A stretch of 64,000 bases of DNA from Symbiodinium kawagutii (GCA_009767595.1 VSDK01028318.1:43048-107047); one strand, 5' to 3'. Shown: positions 10,642 to 23,013, numbered from the stretch's first letter. Notes: generated by a model not told the origin, from the letters alone. Translations and numbers: made by a program.

Positions 10642-10845
10642 ATGCCTCACGTGTTCAACTATGAGAAGAAGGAGTTCGAGCAGGTGCACTACAACAAGGT
10701 CCCCCAGCGTACTTCTCGTGCCGTGAAGAAGCGCCAGCGCACCACTGAGAGCATGAAATTCCTCTTGGCCCAGGAGCGCAGTCAGTTCATGAAAGAAGAG
10801 GCACATGCCAAGCTCGAGGCATCCCTTCATGCTGAGGCCAAGTGA
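10642..10845 (+). CDS. Small intronless ORF, 67 aa, likely retroposed gene
   Basis: ATG in a good context (GAAGCCATGC) to a TGA, with no internal intron. The product starts MPHVFNYEKKEFEQVHYNKV and continues as a lysine/arginine- and glutamate-rich protein ending in a helix (AHAKLEASLHAEAK). It has no signal peptide or membrane segment, and I do not recognise the family. Codon use is rich in G/C third positions (AAG, GAG, CGC, CTC, ACC), typical of strongly expressed dinoflagellate genes and unlike its surroundings. A spliced-leader relic 41 bp upstream suggests that the locus arose from a mature mRNA. It sits among exons of another gene and may lie in an intron. The start at 10642 is preferred because the upstream in-frame sequence includes the leader relic. 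Confidence 0.65.
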   Translation: MPHVFNYEKKEFEQVHYNKVPQRTSRAVKKRQRTTESMKFLLAQERSQFMKEEAHAKLEASLHAEAK

Positions 10846-11439
10846 TGACTGATGGTGACTGACGGCCGATCCACAGGTAGAGACGTGACCTTGGCGCGGT
10901 GGAAAAAAATCTATGGCGGGAACCAGCTGTGGCAAGTCAAGCACTCAATCCATGCTAGAATTTGAAAGAATTTGAAAGGTCTATACATATTCTACATAAG
11001 GTTATTTAAGCAATTGGAAGCAAGAACATGTCACAGATGTGTTTTTGGATGAGTTTGCTGGTGGTATGTGCTGATATACTTGTATGCAATTACATAATAA
11101 TCATAATAGTGATTGGGATCTCGGACTAGCAGCCGGCAATCTGTCTCTGTTGCCTGCACATGGACGAAAGGATGCGCAGGGGCTGACACCGCGACGGTGT
11201 TTGACGTCATCAGCAGTGATTCAATGTCCAGACCTCATATTTCACGACAAGCTTTGATTTGAGAGCTTTATTCATCAATGGGTTGCCCCCAAGCCCATAG
11301 CTATGACCACAGCTTTGGCCACGCAATAGGCGAGCAATGCGGAACAACCAGTGGGTCAGGATGCTTGCAGGGCCTTGGTTCACTGAACATGGGTATCATA
11401 GATGGACAACCTGACATTTTATCATTGTACATAACTCTA
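10846..11439. other. No gene recognised
   Basis: Short frames only; the downstream flank of the small ORF shows no poly(A) tract. Confidence 0.5.
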
Positions 11440-11529
11440 CCCTTCCAGTTACCTTTATAGTAGGTAACCAACCCTAAAAAACAATGGTAGAAACGAGCTG
11501 GTTACCTTCTATAGAGGTAACTGGAAGGC
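11440..11529. mobile_element. Palindromic (foldback) element
   Basis: Left arm CCTTCCAGTTACCTTTATAG plus TAGGTAACCA is repeated inverted as TGGTTACCTTCTATAG plus AGGTAACTGGAAGG. Arms of about 30 bp with two mismatches enclose about 30 bp. No coding capacity; resembles a hairpin MITE. Confidence 0.75.
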
Positions 11530-11838
11530 TAGGGTAAACCACAAACCACGATACATCTACATCGATACCATACATATGCATCTACATGTAGACTGTATGT
11601 TTGTATTTGGCCGGCATCATTTTCCTTATTTCGAGAAACACCCATTTCTGAAAGTAATAAGTCATAAGTGGTTATTAGATATTGTTTGAATTCTCTCTCT
11701 CTATATATATATATATATTTGTCATTTATTTATTTAGATATTTATTTATTTAAATATAACTAACATATACACACACACACACCTGTTGGTCATATTTTTT
11801 CCCCATCAACACGTGCCGTGCTTCCATGACGTCGCCAG
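11530..11838. other. Intron-like stretch with (TA)n
   Basis: AT-rich microsatellites (11695-11720) and a half-copy of the MITE 1 terminus near 11630 (TTTCGAGAAACACCC). Confidence 0.5.
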
Positions 11839-11965
11839 GATGTGAGTCTGAGCTTCGAGGAGGTGGACCATCTCCAGACCACCCTGGCAGTGATCCAGAG
11901 CCGTTCCTGGGCCCAGTCCAGGTCTCGTGGTGGTGCCCGGTGGCGGGAAGACCTGGCGGCAGATG
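11839..11965 (+). CDS. Candidate exon 10, helical protein gene
   Basis: Acceptor GCCAG| and donor GATG|GTCATG. Reads DVSLSFEEVDHLQTTLAVIQ, then an Arg/Ser-rich stretch and WREDLAAD. GC-rich, open and flanked by a MITE. Whether it belongs with the 4.5-9.1 kb exons is unknown. Confidence 0.6.
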
Positions 11966-11984
11966 GTCATGAGATGAGGGGTAG

Positions 11985-12071
11985 CCGTAGGGGTACCCCA
12001 AAGATGGTGGGTTTATTGCTATACATGGATTGAAAAAGGACGACTTGGGGGGGGTCACCTATTTTGAGAAA
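11985..12071. mobile_element. MITE family 1, copy c
   Basis: Interior GGTTTATTGCTATA and the terminal CCTATTTTGAGAAA match the 8.27-kb copy. The left terminus is eroded (TAGGGGTACCCC only). It lies just 20 bp after exon 10. Confidence 0.7.
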
Positions 12072-12338
12072 TATGATTCAGTATGATTTTTATCATGATT
12101 CATTTGATGATTGTTATTTTCTGAGTGGTTGTTGCCCGATATCGTTGTGCATCCAGCTGATTCCTCCGATGTTTGACCAGCCGCTGTCATGTTAAAGCGT
12201 TTCCAAAGTCTGCATGCGCCGGAAGTGCAATAGAGGAATACCTGCAGCCAGACTGAGAAGGTGAGTTTGATTCAATCGCTTTCAAGACTTAGGACCTGGG
12301 ACCCGCCACAGGAACTCTTGACATTTGCTTTCGCTTAG

Positions 12339-12407
12339 CCGCAGCCAGCACCAATCCTTCCGGACCCACGCCGCCTACAACAGTTTCAGGACTTGTCCTT
12401 CGGGCAG
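12339..12407 (+). CDS. Candidate exon 11
   Basis: After CGCTTAG|, the frame reads PQPAPILPDPRRLQQFQDL, then SFGQ, with a possible GC donor (GGCAG|GCCTTG). Proline-rich then helical. Support is modest. Confidence 0.42.
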
Positions 12408-12461
12408 GCCTTGCCATGCTTTATTTGACCACGAATGTGTCAGGGTTCAGACAGCACTCAG

Positions 12462-12598
12462 GTCGCTATAACACATTTGTGAAAAAGCCCTGGATGGACG
12501 AAGATGGCAACATCATTTGGAACCATTGGCGCACTTTGGCCGCCAAGGCCGGGGGGCTGCCACTGGAGCTTCTCGCTGTTGGCACATGCCCTGGCTGA
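12462..12598 (+). CDS. Candidate exon 12, possibly terminal
   Basis: Acceptor CACTCAG|, then GRYNTFVKKPWMDEDGNIIW and NHWRTLAAKAGGLPLE up to a TGA at 12596. A Trp-rich, non-simple composition argues for real coding sequence. A second plus frame is open across the same interval. The end may be a splice site rather than the stop. Confidence 0.48.
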
Positions 12599-15176
12599 TG
12601 CCCCACCATGGGCGGATGAATCCTCGGACAAGTTGGGTCATGCAGATCTGGCGCTTCACCATGTGGAACTTGGCGGGGTCCAGCCCCGGCCTGGTGTTCG
12701 AATCTTGGGTCCAAGCCATCCAAGTCAACGCTTTTTGCAACGATTTTGACCAACAATTTCCGGCACCATGTCACCATGAAATTGTATGTGTTGATACGTT
12801 CTTCCTTTATGTGAACAATGACGGCGATCTAGCCATATCCGACAACCTGTGGAGCATCACCAATGTGATTGTGTAATCATGTGATGTGTTTTTCATGTTT
12901 CTTTCCAGCCCAATGACCCAAAGGGTGCGGAATGCCAGGTGCTCATGGCATGATCATTGTAGCACCCCCAGGCCGATAGGTCTTATAGATTTATATGCAT
13001 ATTTACACTACACACATTTTTGGGAGGGTTGTTGGTTCACCTTCATTTGCGGTTAAACCATGAATGTATTTATTCACCGATATCCACTACCGGTTATATG
13101 ACAGATATCACTGATGAATGGCTACCCAGCTCTTGCTGACACCACTCCTTTTCGGCAGGTAATTTTCTCACAAGTTTTTGAGACTTTCATGGGCTCCTTG
13201 GCGCGCGCGAAGTTGAGAACGCCCTGATTCGATGTGAGCATGTCTGCTGTGAATGAACATGTGCATATGGGGGTTCTATGGTTTACTATTATTGATAGTT
13301 AATGTTGCAGAGATCCCCCCCCATATGTAAACATTTGCATTGTATAAATGCAGCCTTGTTGGCATGTGCACTTTTACTTCATGTACCTGTCATACCCTCA
13401 TTTTTCCGTGCAATGCTTGCTATGTTTCCCTCACATATGCCCATGTTTTTTCACGTTTGTGCCGCGTGGTTGCTTCCATCACTTTCCACCTCAGTGACTC
13501 GCTACAGCTCGGAGGGGGAGAGGAAGGTGCTACGACCCAATTCACCAACAAAATGGTTTGGTCCAAGCCTGTCAAGATTTTGTAGATGCAGTAAGCTCAA
13601 CTGATACCAGAACTCAAAAGGAAAGGGGTTTTCACGCAAGGCCCGGGAGCCGGTAGAACTTAGCTGAGGGTGCCCTCGTCAGGCAAGAATGCTAGGAGTT
13701 GTTGGTAGAGGATTGTAAAGGATTGGTTGAGCCATATCAGGTAGCAAACAACCAGCTGATGGTTATTAGTTCGCAGTTGGTTGGTTGACACCAGTTGGTT
13801 GGTTGACATTATGTTTCAAAGTTGATATGTCTCAGCACGTGTCGCGTGGGTACTGTCATAGTATTGTCGAGTTTGTACAGGTTCGTGCGCATTGCGATTC
13901 AGCGCTTGCCGCTGTCAAGGTATGATCATCATCTTCAATCTTGGAGTAATCGTCTATGAGGCCTCAGTCCTGGTCAAACTTAGAACTGCCTTAAGTTGTT
14001 GCTGTGATGCAACTCATTTCACAGCCGCCCCACCACCCTGTTGCTTTTACCTTTGGGATTCAAGACCTTGGGACCAGCTGCCCATTCAAGTGCTTATGCT
14101 GTTGGGCACCATGACCAATGGCTACTTCAGCAAGCAATCGTTTCCCTGGTCCCAGGCAGATCAGGACGCACGCTGCTATCCTGAATATAGCGGTGAATAT
14201 GCCCAGTGCCCTTATCGGGCTGAGGCCGGGCAAGGGATATCAAGCTATCCGGGAGAAGGAGCAAGCTCTGTTAAAGCATGTGACACTGAAGTCTAAAGGA
14301 ACTTCTGTTCAGCATTCTTTAGTAATGATATTGAAGGCAAATCAAATCATCCCGAACCCATACCCACTAAGACCCACTAAGAAGACTTTTTTCAACACTT
14401 GTGGATACTCATGGGTACTTGTAGAAAGTACTGGTACTTAATTACCGGATGAGATTTAGCGATACTTTCAGATAGTCGATAGGTATGAATAAGTATGTTA
14501 GAGTATGGTGGCAGTTGGCATTTGCCACTGCATCGAAAACGGGAAGATGGCAGTAAACAACGTGTCACTACTTCTTTGTCAAACACAGTTTGGTGAGACA
14601 ATACTTCACAGCTTGTTTGTTGTTTTGTTTGAAAGTTTTGCTGGATGTCATCAAGAGTAATCAAAAGGTGGCATTGCATGGTGGTTTGGCTGTCATCTAA
14701 GTAGTCATTTGGCTGTCATTTGCTTTTGGTTTGTTGGTGTGTTTTGGTCAGATGACAGCAGATGACAGACATTTGATGTCATTTGATGTCATTTGTTTTG
14801 TCATTTGTCCTGTCATGTGTTATGTGTTTTGTCTTGTGTAAGCGCTTTCCACTGTTTTTTTCAAACCCTTGGCATTCTACCATTTTTCTGTTTACGAAAC
14901 CTCAAAAATAGTGAAACATACATATCATCAAGTGTGCTAACCACATAATACGTATTACTGCACAGGAAGGCTTATTTTACTTGGCAGGTCAGAGGTTTCC
15001 AGTCAATTGTTGTCATTTGCCTGAAGTAAAAAAAAATCAACGGATCAGCGTCGTAATGAGAATAAAAGGAATATCTATATCTCTATATCTATCTGTATAT
15101 ATATGAATCTATATATATATATATATATATATGTTTATTTACATGGCAGTCTCACTCGAGTTTGCAATGGATACAG

Positions 15177-15210
<34 letters not shown>

Positions 15211-15680
15211 CTTATTGATTTATTTAAATGTATTTTTTTTATTTGTTTTAAAAGTCATAATAAGTCTCAAAGTATTTGGAAGTGCCAACAGAAGATGAGT
15301 CTTCTTGACAATTGGGGTCCGTCAGTTGGTGCTTGGGGTTTTCCCAGCCAAGAATGGTCGGTGCGGGGAAGTCAAGCGCAAGCCCTGTGCCATGCAGCGA
15401 CGCAGGCTTTGGCATGGGTGAGTGAGATTAACGTTTCGCTGCTGGTGATCTACAGTATTGACTCTCGAAGTATGTTGGGCTGGCGGAACTGAACTGAACA
15501 GATCGCAGATTGCTGAAGGCCATTAGCTTTTTTTGCTTAACGCACGTATTTGCCATATTGTGCCATTATGGCTACGGCAAGCCCTCAGATTTTTAGACAT
15601 GGACAATAGATTTCTATCAATTGTGTACAATGTACATCAATATTTAATTTACTGTGTTGGGCCTGCATTCGCCTGGCAAG
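12599..15680. other. Largely non-coding; two weak open blocks
   Basis: GC-rich blocks at about 14118-14296 (one frame reads IRTHAAILNIAVNMPSALIG) and 15296-15420 (MSLLDNWGPSVGAWGFPS) might be upstream exons of the channel gene, but frames compete and splice sites are unclear. 14690-14840 has degenerate TGTCATTTG repeats; 15060-15212 has (TA)n and (GT)n. Confidence 0.4.
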
Positions 15681-15855
15681 GACTCAGACAGCTACGTGCC
15701 TTAGACTTGATTCCATTCTGGTTTGGTGCTGAAAATCCGAAAGCCAAGGAAAGCGTTTTCCGCTTTTACGTTGAGCGAAGCCGCTTTTTTTGCAATCCCT
15801 GGAATGTCACTGACGTGGTCATCGTCATCTTGGGGTGGTCTTCAATTGTGCCTGG
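15681..15855 (+). CDS. Voltage-gated cation channel, S2-S3 region exon
   Basis: In-frame sequence ends with ERSRFFCNPWNVTDVVIVIL, which fits the S3 segment of voltage-gated ion channels: the aromatic-N-P-W-N-x-x-D motif followed by a hydrophobic helix. It precedes, on the same strand, an S4 exon 0.7 kb downstream, the order expected in one repeat of a Ca/Na-type channel. The left border (GGCAAG|) and right donor are uncertain. A membrane channel; ion selectivity cannot be judged. Confidence 0.68.
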
Positions 15856-16514
15856 GCGGGATGTCTTATGAACCGGACAAGCAGCCTCTTTCCTGAAAAA
15901 ATGAACGTTGCGGGATAAGGCCAGAACTGTTAATTACAGGTCGTTCTATTGAACTTAGAAATAGCTACATTGACACTAAAAGGGAAGGAGAGAGATAGAG
16001 AAAGAGAGGGGCAGGGCGATACAATCGCAAATAGTTTCTTGCGTAAAGTGCTATGGAATATGGATGATTGTTTGGATGGAGGTTTCGGTGATCTTCAAAC
16101 ATTGTCGGCTTCCTGCCTTGACGGGATGGTATGTGTGCCAGAATGCAGAGAGAAGCTTCTGAATAGGTTTTCAAGATCAATCAGGAAACGTGATGCCCAA
16201 GATGGGTGCCTCCTTGTAAACCCGAATGGGCAATGTTTGCTCGCCTTTTGTCCCAACAATGTCCCAAACACATTTTTCCAGCCAACACAGGTCGATCATT
16301 ACGCTGTTTGTTTCCGCATGGGCATGGGACAAGGTCTGAAACATTTGTGTTGTTGAAAACCAGGTGGACCTCAGGGTGTTTGCAAGCGCTACTAGCAATT
16401 ATGATCAATTACTGTGCGCTACCATGTCGAAAGGTCACACCCTATGACCAACCACCTATCCACGGATTATTGCATATAGTGAAATTGTCTAGCCCTTTGC
16501 GCTTCAACGTTTAG
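15856..16514. other. Intron between S3 and S4 exons
   Basis: Open frames here lack channel features. The segment is flanked by the two channel exons. Confidence 0.45.
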
Positions 16515-16643
16515 GCCTTGAGCACTTTGAATTTGAGCCTCCTCCGTTTGTCGCGCTTGGTTCGAGTACTCCGTGCTGCGCGAGTTTTCATTTCAGTTCC
16601 CGAGTTCTACTTGCTCGTGTCCGGCCTCTTTTCTGCGATGAAG
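16515..16643 (+). CDS. Voltage-gated cation channel, S4 voltage-sensor exon
   Basis: Acceptor GTTTAG| and donor AAG|GTGGGC give a 43-codon, phase-0 exon. It reads LRLSRLVRVLRAARVF, with five arginines at exactly every third residue (codons at 16545, 16554, 16563, 16572, 16581), the hallmark of an S4 voltage sensor. It continues into an S4-S5 linker, VPEFYLLVSGLFSAMK. S5 should follow in a further exon that I could not locate. Together with the S3 and EF-hand exons this indicates a voltage-gated channel of the calcium/sodium class, placed in a membrane and gated by voltage. Confidence 0.85.
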
Positions 16644-18769
16644 GTGGGCATCTGGATGAGTCCCTGGATGTACGTAGTTTACGGTAGTTTTACTGGTTGG
16701 TATTGTCTTGTTTCATTGTTTCAATGTATGATTTTTGCGGTGCAAACCCTTAATCCAGCGCAGCTTGGCTGTATTTCAGGATTTTGGTAAAAAATTAAAT
16801 GATAAATGGGATTTGCTTCTTTGTCACGTTGGCCACACCCGCTCTACCAGAAACAGACCCTGAGGGTTGGCAAGCCTGTTGGTCAGGCGGAGCAGGGTGT
16901 TTAGTAATCCTGGAGTAGATAAATGCCCATTAAGCATCATTTAGCTATTTGAAATGGTCCAAAAATGATGTCCTACCAGCTGCATCCTACTGCAGGATCA
17001 CCATCTTAGGGATAGGGTGAAAGGACTGAGTTTCAGGGTCAGGCGATTCCATATTCCATTCTGCAGCACCACCAGTCCAGGGAACCCTTCAGAAGGCTAC
17101 CCTTGGCGAGTCTTCGGCACGTTTGTTTGAAGGCTGAAATGCGCATGAGAATGGAAGTACTTACTCAGTTTGTAGTCTGTTTTTGGATGTTTTTGGAATG
17201 CACATTTGTAAATATATGCATACGTAATCATTTGCACTTAAAAACCAGAAACTGTTGATGAATCATTGGTAGGCACACCAGCACACATAGCCATTTGCCC
17301 ATACTGTCTACGCATCATCATTATCATTTTAGGTACGATCGCGATGATGCCTTGACATCTTTCGTGTTTGATTGCTTTTTTGGTGGGTGTGAACTGCCAG
17401 ACCCCATAAGGTGAACTTGTTTGGAGAGCTTTTGAAGGTCAGCAAGTCATCGTAAAACCCTGCAAGGTCCAACGCCCAAGCCCTATGCAATGCCATGCAT
17501 TGTCAGCAGGCCATTCTTTTGGGATCCATCATCCTGTTGTCAGTCATTTGCTTTTGGGCCGTGGTTGCTGTGCCTCGTTCTCGATGGGGCCGTTGTGTTT
17601 TCGTGACCTTTTGGTGTCTCCACAACAGCAAATCAAATAGTACTTGGTTTGATTTGGATTGAGGCTCCAGATAAGGTCAGACACATCTACATGTTTGTAT
17701 GATCATGTATGTATACTTGCAGGTATTCATGTATAAATGCATGTGCATATCGCATACATGCCTCAGATTCATAGGCACATACGCAGACTACCCGCACTTA
17801 TAAACGTTAAAGCATTTTGGCAACTCTTTGCTTATTTTGGTTGCTAATTTGCCATTGCTGACAGGCAAGAGGACCATGTGGGAAGTCGTTCAGCCGCTTA
17901 AGTGAACTACATGCAAATCATGCCGCTGCACAAGGCCCATAGGCATGGCAACTGTGTACAATCCATGATGGATGGTCACCATCATTCATGATAAGCCACA
18001 ATGATCTTTGATAGCTATTGTTGAGTCCTTTGGGAGGGCCCAGGAAAGAAGATTACTAAGCATCGTTACCCACGTAGTTTTGATTTATTGATGTAAAGTC
18101 TAAAATAGATGATAAATGTGTTACGCATGACCATATTGATGCATATTGGTATAGGAAGACACATAAATTTACAGTAGATGTTTATGATGCTTGAAAAGTA
18201 AACATTTTGTTACACATGTATTTATATATATATACTTTTTTCGTAAATATACATGTATATATAATATTTATTTATTTATTTATTTTCTATTTTTTATTTA
18301 TTTGCAGTATGTACATGTACATGAAGGTGTTTCTCACATGCAACACGTACACCCACAGCTCGCAGCATCATGGGCGCCAATCCAGTGAGCAGATTCGTCA
18401 TCCCAGGGGACACCATGGCCATGGGTCCCATCATGTTACCCCGTCACTGGCAGTGGCCGGAGATTAGCGCCGGGCCTGAGATTTTGATTTGGGGCTTAGA
18501 TGTCGTATCAATTGGGGCAACTCAACCATTGGTGGGATATCTCAACAAGTCATCCATGGTGACCTTGTCGACCATCCCATGTTAGCACTTAGCCTGAGTA
18601 GCCAACCATATCGAACCATCACCTTGCGCTGTATAAGGCGGCCTTGGAGGCAGATCTTGTTCACATGAGTCAACCTCACCCTCCTCATTGCAGGGATGGA
18701 TCCACTTGTCCCAAGGTAGAAACCTTTCATCCAGTGGTCTCTGGTCTCCCATTTGGCGACTGCACGCAG
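16644..18769. other. Long intron-like stretch
   Basis: No exon recognised. T-rich and AT-rich tracts at 18225-18305. S5 is expected here but was not found, so it may sit in very short exons. Confidence 0.45.
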
Positions 18770-18837
18770 TGCTCCATGCGCTTTAAAAGTGTGACGTCAG
18801 CTAGCGTCACGCTCTTTCAACAAATCGTGGCAGTGCT
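18770..18837 (+). CDS. Probable channel pore-loop exon
   Basis: After CACGCAG| the frame reads CSMRFKSVTSASVTLFQQIV. The TLFQ-x-I core preceded by a phenylalanine-led helix matches the P-loop of voltage-gated Ca/Na channels (F-x(8-11)-TLFQ). A GTGGCA donor would stop it just before the selectivity residues. It is in the right order between S4 and the EF-hands. Confidence 0.6.
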
Positions 18838-21714
18838 GGGTTGGAGGATTTGATGGCTCATCGCAGTCACTCACTATTTTTTGCCCCGGGTCTCACGCAC
18901 TTGCCAGTTGGGTCGGCCTAAATCATTGACAGACCCAGCATTTTAGAGGTTGCAACTGATAAACATGGAGGGCTTCGCATCCTACAAGTGGTGCTTCGGC
19001 CAGAGCTTTCATTGGTCCTTTGGCATAACTGTTGTGTCACCAGCTGGGCTTTGAGGCACAGTCAATGCTGTGCAACTTCATTGAAGTTGAATGACCTTGA
19101 ACAGTAACCAGGAATATGACAATGTTGAATTAGGAAGAGGAGAAAGGTGCATAGAGTGAGATGTTGGCAAACATGCCATTGAATCCCAGCGTGTTCAGTT
19201 GCAGCCGGCAAAGCGCTCCTACTTCCGCTGCGAATTGGCGTCCCAGGAGACAGCTGGGGTGAGATTTCCATTCCACTCCTGTACGCAGCCCCGTGGACAG
19301 CTCCAATCTTGTCACTTTGGCGGCAGGGCCCAGTGGTGCCAAGCGTCAACCCCTGGGCTCAGTTCCACATGACCGGAGGCCAGCCATATTTGGAGGTCAA
19401 ATAAAGAGCTATGGCAGGTATCGGATGGCAAGTCATGTGAATCCCCCAGAGATTATGATCTCTATACCCTGACTTAGAGAATAGGCTTGGGAGGATGACC
19501 AGGAAGAGCCTTTTCCAACATGTGATCACCGATGGTGCTTGCCGAGGTTCATCATTTTTGTTTCCGTGTCCCTGGGCGTATCTTGGCTCCAACACGATGT
19601 TATTTCATTGTTTCCTCACGTTGCCTCTTGCCATGCAGTGACATTATTTTCCGCACGGCGTTTGGAATGCGTATGAATGCGTGTGAATGTGTCTCACTTT
19701 TATTTTTTTGGCTGACCACTGCGGTTTGTTCCAGGATTTCACTTTTGACCTTTGCTCCAGCCAATCTTTTAGGGTGATGAGAATCCATGAAATGCCAACC
19801 CAACGCATGTTTTCTCGAGCAAGCCAGTTCCGTGAAAGCGGTGGCCGCTGTCAGGTCATGAATTTGATTCTGGCTGTATCTTGTCGGAGATTCCATCAGC
19901 CTACCTCGTCACATCGCACTGCCTTCCACAGATTTTAAGTCGCTCCTGTCCCACGCTGCTGAAACACATGGCATGTATAGCAACGTGCTTGGAACAGTTC
20001 GTTCCCTTGAGCAGCTGGAATGATTCTCCTAGTTCTTAAAGGGTGATAGGACATGGGATTGGGATCTACATGGTTCTACTACACCCCTGCTTATACTATA
20101 ATTATGTAAAAAGCCTGCTTTCCGGCCGATGTTTCTGGAAAGTTTGGATGGTTACTAAATGGAAATCATGGAAGACTCAGTCGCGGGTGCTGTGGAAGCA
20201 TCCTGGAACTTCAACCCGAGGTGATCGTCGAACGTGCTGCGGAGGCACGCGAGAATGATCATGAGAGAATCTGAGCAGAATCTGGCAGGTGGGTGGTGTT
20301 ACTCACCCTGGGCGTAGGCTATGCCGATGACCCACTTCCTCATTCTTCTTTCTATTTTGGCTGTAGACCACCCGATGGAAGTGGAACATAGAGCTGCAAA
20401 GGGCACTACTACACTCCATGTGCGCCTCCACTCCTTGACATTCACGAAGTACTTGAAGGAACCTGCCAGCAGCTATGATTGGGTTGGTCAGATGGTCATC
20501 CAAGATTGTTCTGTTTAGTTTGGCTATGCATGGCTATGCTGTATTTGTTCGTGTCTTTGCACATGAAGCCAAAATTACGAGCCTACCAGTTTGTTGTGGG
20601 AGGATGCGTTTTTGTTCACATCAAACTTTTGAAGAGGAAGTGCTAGCTGCTAGCAGTTCAGCGCCAAGGAAAGCTCAAACGAAAAAATATGGAACGCAAC
20701 AAGACGATGGTGGACTTCGCAAAGCTTTGCCACGATGCTTAAGCTGAAACAGCGTCGTTGAGAAGTGCTTGTCGGCAAAAAGAAGTCAAGACAATGTCTT
20801 TGCCAGGTAACCCTCCGGATGCCCTGGCAAAAGCTAACCGTTTGAGAAGGCAGTGGAAAAACGTCTTTGCTTGTCTTTGCATGCCTGGTTACCTCGACTA
20901 GGTCGAACACAAGTTGTGAATAGCATGTCAGTCATTCTCAGATTTTATTAGGGAGATTGTGTATGCAGGGGCGAAAGATGTGTGTCTTACTCACGACTCA
21001 CCTTGGACGTTCCAGGTTTGCACCAACATGTTTCTGGAGCATCGTGCCACTGGCGGTTTCCCCAGCGGCCTGGTGCTACCCCTGGCCCATGTTTGACACC
21101 AGCGTCAATGCATCCTGGCCTCCACCACGTTGGGGCCAACACGCAGCAACTCAGGACATGGACGCTGATGGTAGCGGCCCCCTTGCTGCACTTGGTGGGT
21201 TTGGTCCGATCAGCTATGGCTTAGATGACGGTGATTGTGCCCTGAACTGGTTCTTGTCTCCGCTGGGGTGGTTGTTTGGGGAAAGCAGTCTGGATTTTTT
21301 TGTCGCTCCATTAAAGGCTCCAGCAGAAGGGTTGGAAGCACAGCTACTCGCTGGTGGTCCTTCAAGACCAGGATGCTTTTCAGGATGTGAAGGGTCAGAA
21401 AGGCAGGAAACAGTTTAGATGTTGCTGACCTTGCAGGGGCATCTAGTTGGAGGTCCAAACACATGATGAGACATAAATCTGACCTGGATGGGTATTTCCA
21501 GAGGTCAAGTTTTTGCAGTTGCACCCAATCGGAGGGCACTCAGGGTTTTAGTTTATTTTTCCTGAAGCGTGTATATTTTGCAAGGCAATCGGTCCTTTTT
21601 TCTTGTTTTGCCACCGTTCTTTTGCACTTGTAGCCTGCAAGTACTTGAATTTTGGGAGATACTTCTGTAACAAATGCTCTATAATACATCATATGAATTC
21701 ATATGACATTTGGT
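18838..21714. other. Long intron-like stretch
   Basis: Several open frames (for example 20957-21418, 153 codons) show no family motif. S6 is expected but was not identified. Confidence 0.4.
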
Positions 21715-21834
21715 GGTGGCTCAAACTGGGGGTACCCTCAAATCATCCGTTTATTAATCAATATTAATCATTAATTCTCTATGGGCATTAAACCATCCAT
21801 TTTGGGGGGTCCCCTGTTTTGAAAAAACACTCAT
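21715..21834. mobile_element. MITE family 1, copy d (inverted orientation)
   Basis: Reads GGGGGTACCCTCAAATCATCC, then ATTAAACCATCCATTTTGGG and GGTCCCCTGTTTTGAAAAAAC, the reverse complement of the 8.27-kb element with an expanded AT-rich middle. Confidence 0.75.
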
Positions 21835-21874
21835 ATAAGGACTACCCACATGAAGTTCACATGTCCGGTCCTAG

Positions 21875-21963
21875 GTGCGCTATCCTTGGAAGAGATGTTG
21901 CGGGGCTACGATGAGAACGATGCCTTTCGCAAGATCATGGCGACTCGACGAGGGATGTCCCGC
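21875..21963 (+). CDS. Channel C-terminal region exon, EF-hand entry helix type
   Basis: Acceptor TCCTAG|. Reads ALSLEEMLRGYDENDAFRKI, resembling the S/T-x-E-E-M ... aFrkiM helix pair that links EF-hands behind dinoflagellate channels. No loop is complete inside the exon. The donor is unclear (CGCG|GTGTAT is possible). Confidence 0.5.
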
Positions 21964-22598
21964 GGTGTATGCAGAAGAGTGGGCTTGGTCCAAGTTCCAT
22001 ATGCTGCATTTGCAAAAGATGAAGTTCAAGAGTCATGACACAAAATCAGACCATCCAAGTCCTGAAATTGGCACAACGAAGGATTTTCTTCTAACGACAA
22101 GCACGGTTTGCCACTGACGGTCCTCAACTCTATCAGTGAAAGCCACGCTCAGCGAGTCTGTTGGCTCCATAATCAGCACTTTTGGTTGATTTTGATTACA
22201 AACGGTTTGATTGTGACCAACCAGTACCAACCAGCATGATTTTTTGAATATGATGGTCGGTTGTAGCCAATGCCCATGAATTGACTTATAGCTGTCCCTG
22301 ACAGGTAAAAACATTTTTAACATACATCACACAAATTTTCATATATTTAGATATATAAATATATATATATATATACTTTTTTGCATGCTCTATTTTTATA
22401 AAAATGGAGAGAGAGGGAGAGAATCGAGAGAGAGAATCTTTACATTGGTGACAATGGTTAGTCTGTGATTTATTGGTTGATGGCAATCCAGTATTTCGGG
22501 CTGGCAAGCAATCGCGGAAATAACTTCAATGCTGGCAGGCAAAAAAAACTGCCTGAGACACAGGCACCTAGACGAACTCCTTATTTGATATTCATGGG

Positions 22599-22695
22599 TG
22601 TTTCTTCAAAACAGGGGGTACCCTGTAATCATCCAATAATATTCGCTCACAGTACTAAACTGCCAAACGCCATCATTTTGACGGTACCCCCAATG
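22599..22695. mobile_element. MITE family 1, copy e
   Basis: Starts GGGTGTTTCTTCAAAACAGG and GGGTACCC, ends CATCATTTTGACGGTACCCC. Same orientation as the 21.7-kb copy. The interior is divergent. Confidence 0.65.
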
Positions 22696-22844
22696 AAAGA
22701 TTGGGCTCGCTACGTGCGCTTCCATAGGATCTCATGGCGGAACCGGCAGGTTTGGCACTGGTCGTGCTGGTCATAAATTGAAAACACCGCAGGAAAGTTC
22801 TATTCTGCGCCTATTCTTTTGTGCAAACATTGAAGTGTTGATTT

Positions 22845-22980
22845 ATCTACCAACCTATCTATCTATTTATCTATCTATTTATCCAGCTATCTTTCTATCT
22901 ATCTATCTAGTAATCTATCTACCTACCTACCTATCATCTACCTATCTATCTATTCATCTCATCAATCAATCAATCAATCA

Positions 22981-23012
<32 letters not shown>

Positions 23013-23013
23013 G

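Noticed and set aside
20341..20370. Second spliced-leader-like word (CTATTTTGGCTGTAG)
   Set aside because: Matches only the central TTTTGGCT core and has no ORF or leader-like 5' half.
20957..21418. 153-codon plus-strand frame
   Set aside because: Mixed composition without a domain, good splice borders or similarity to channel S6; a competing minus-strand frame overlaps part of it.
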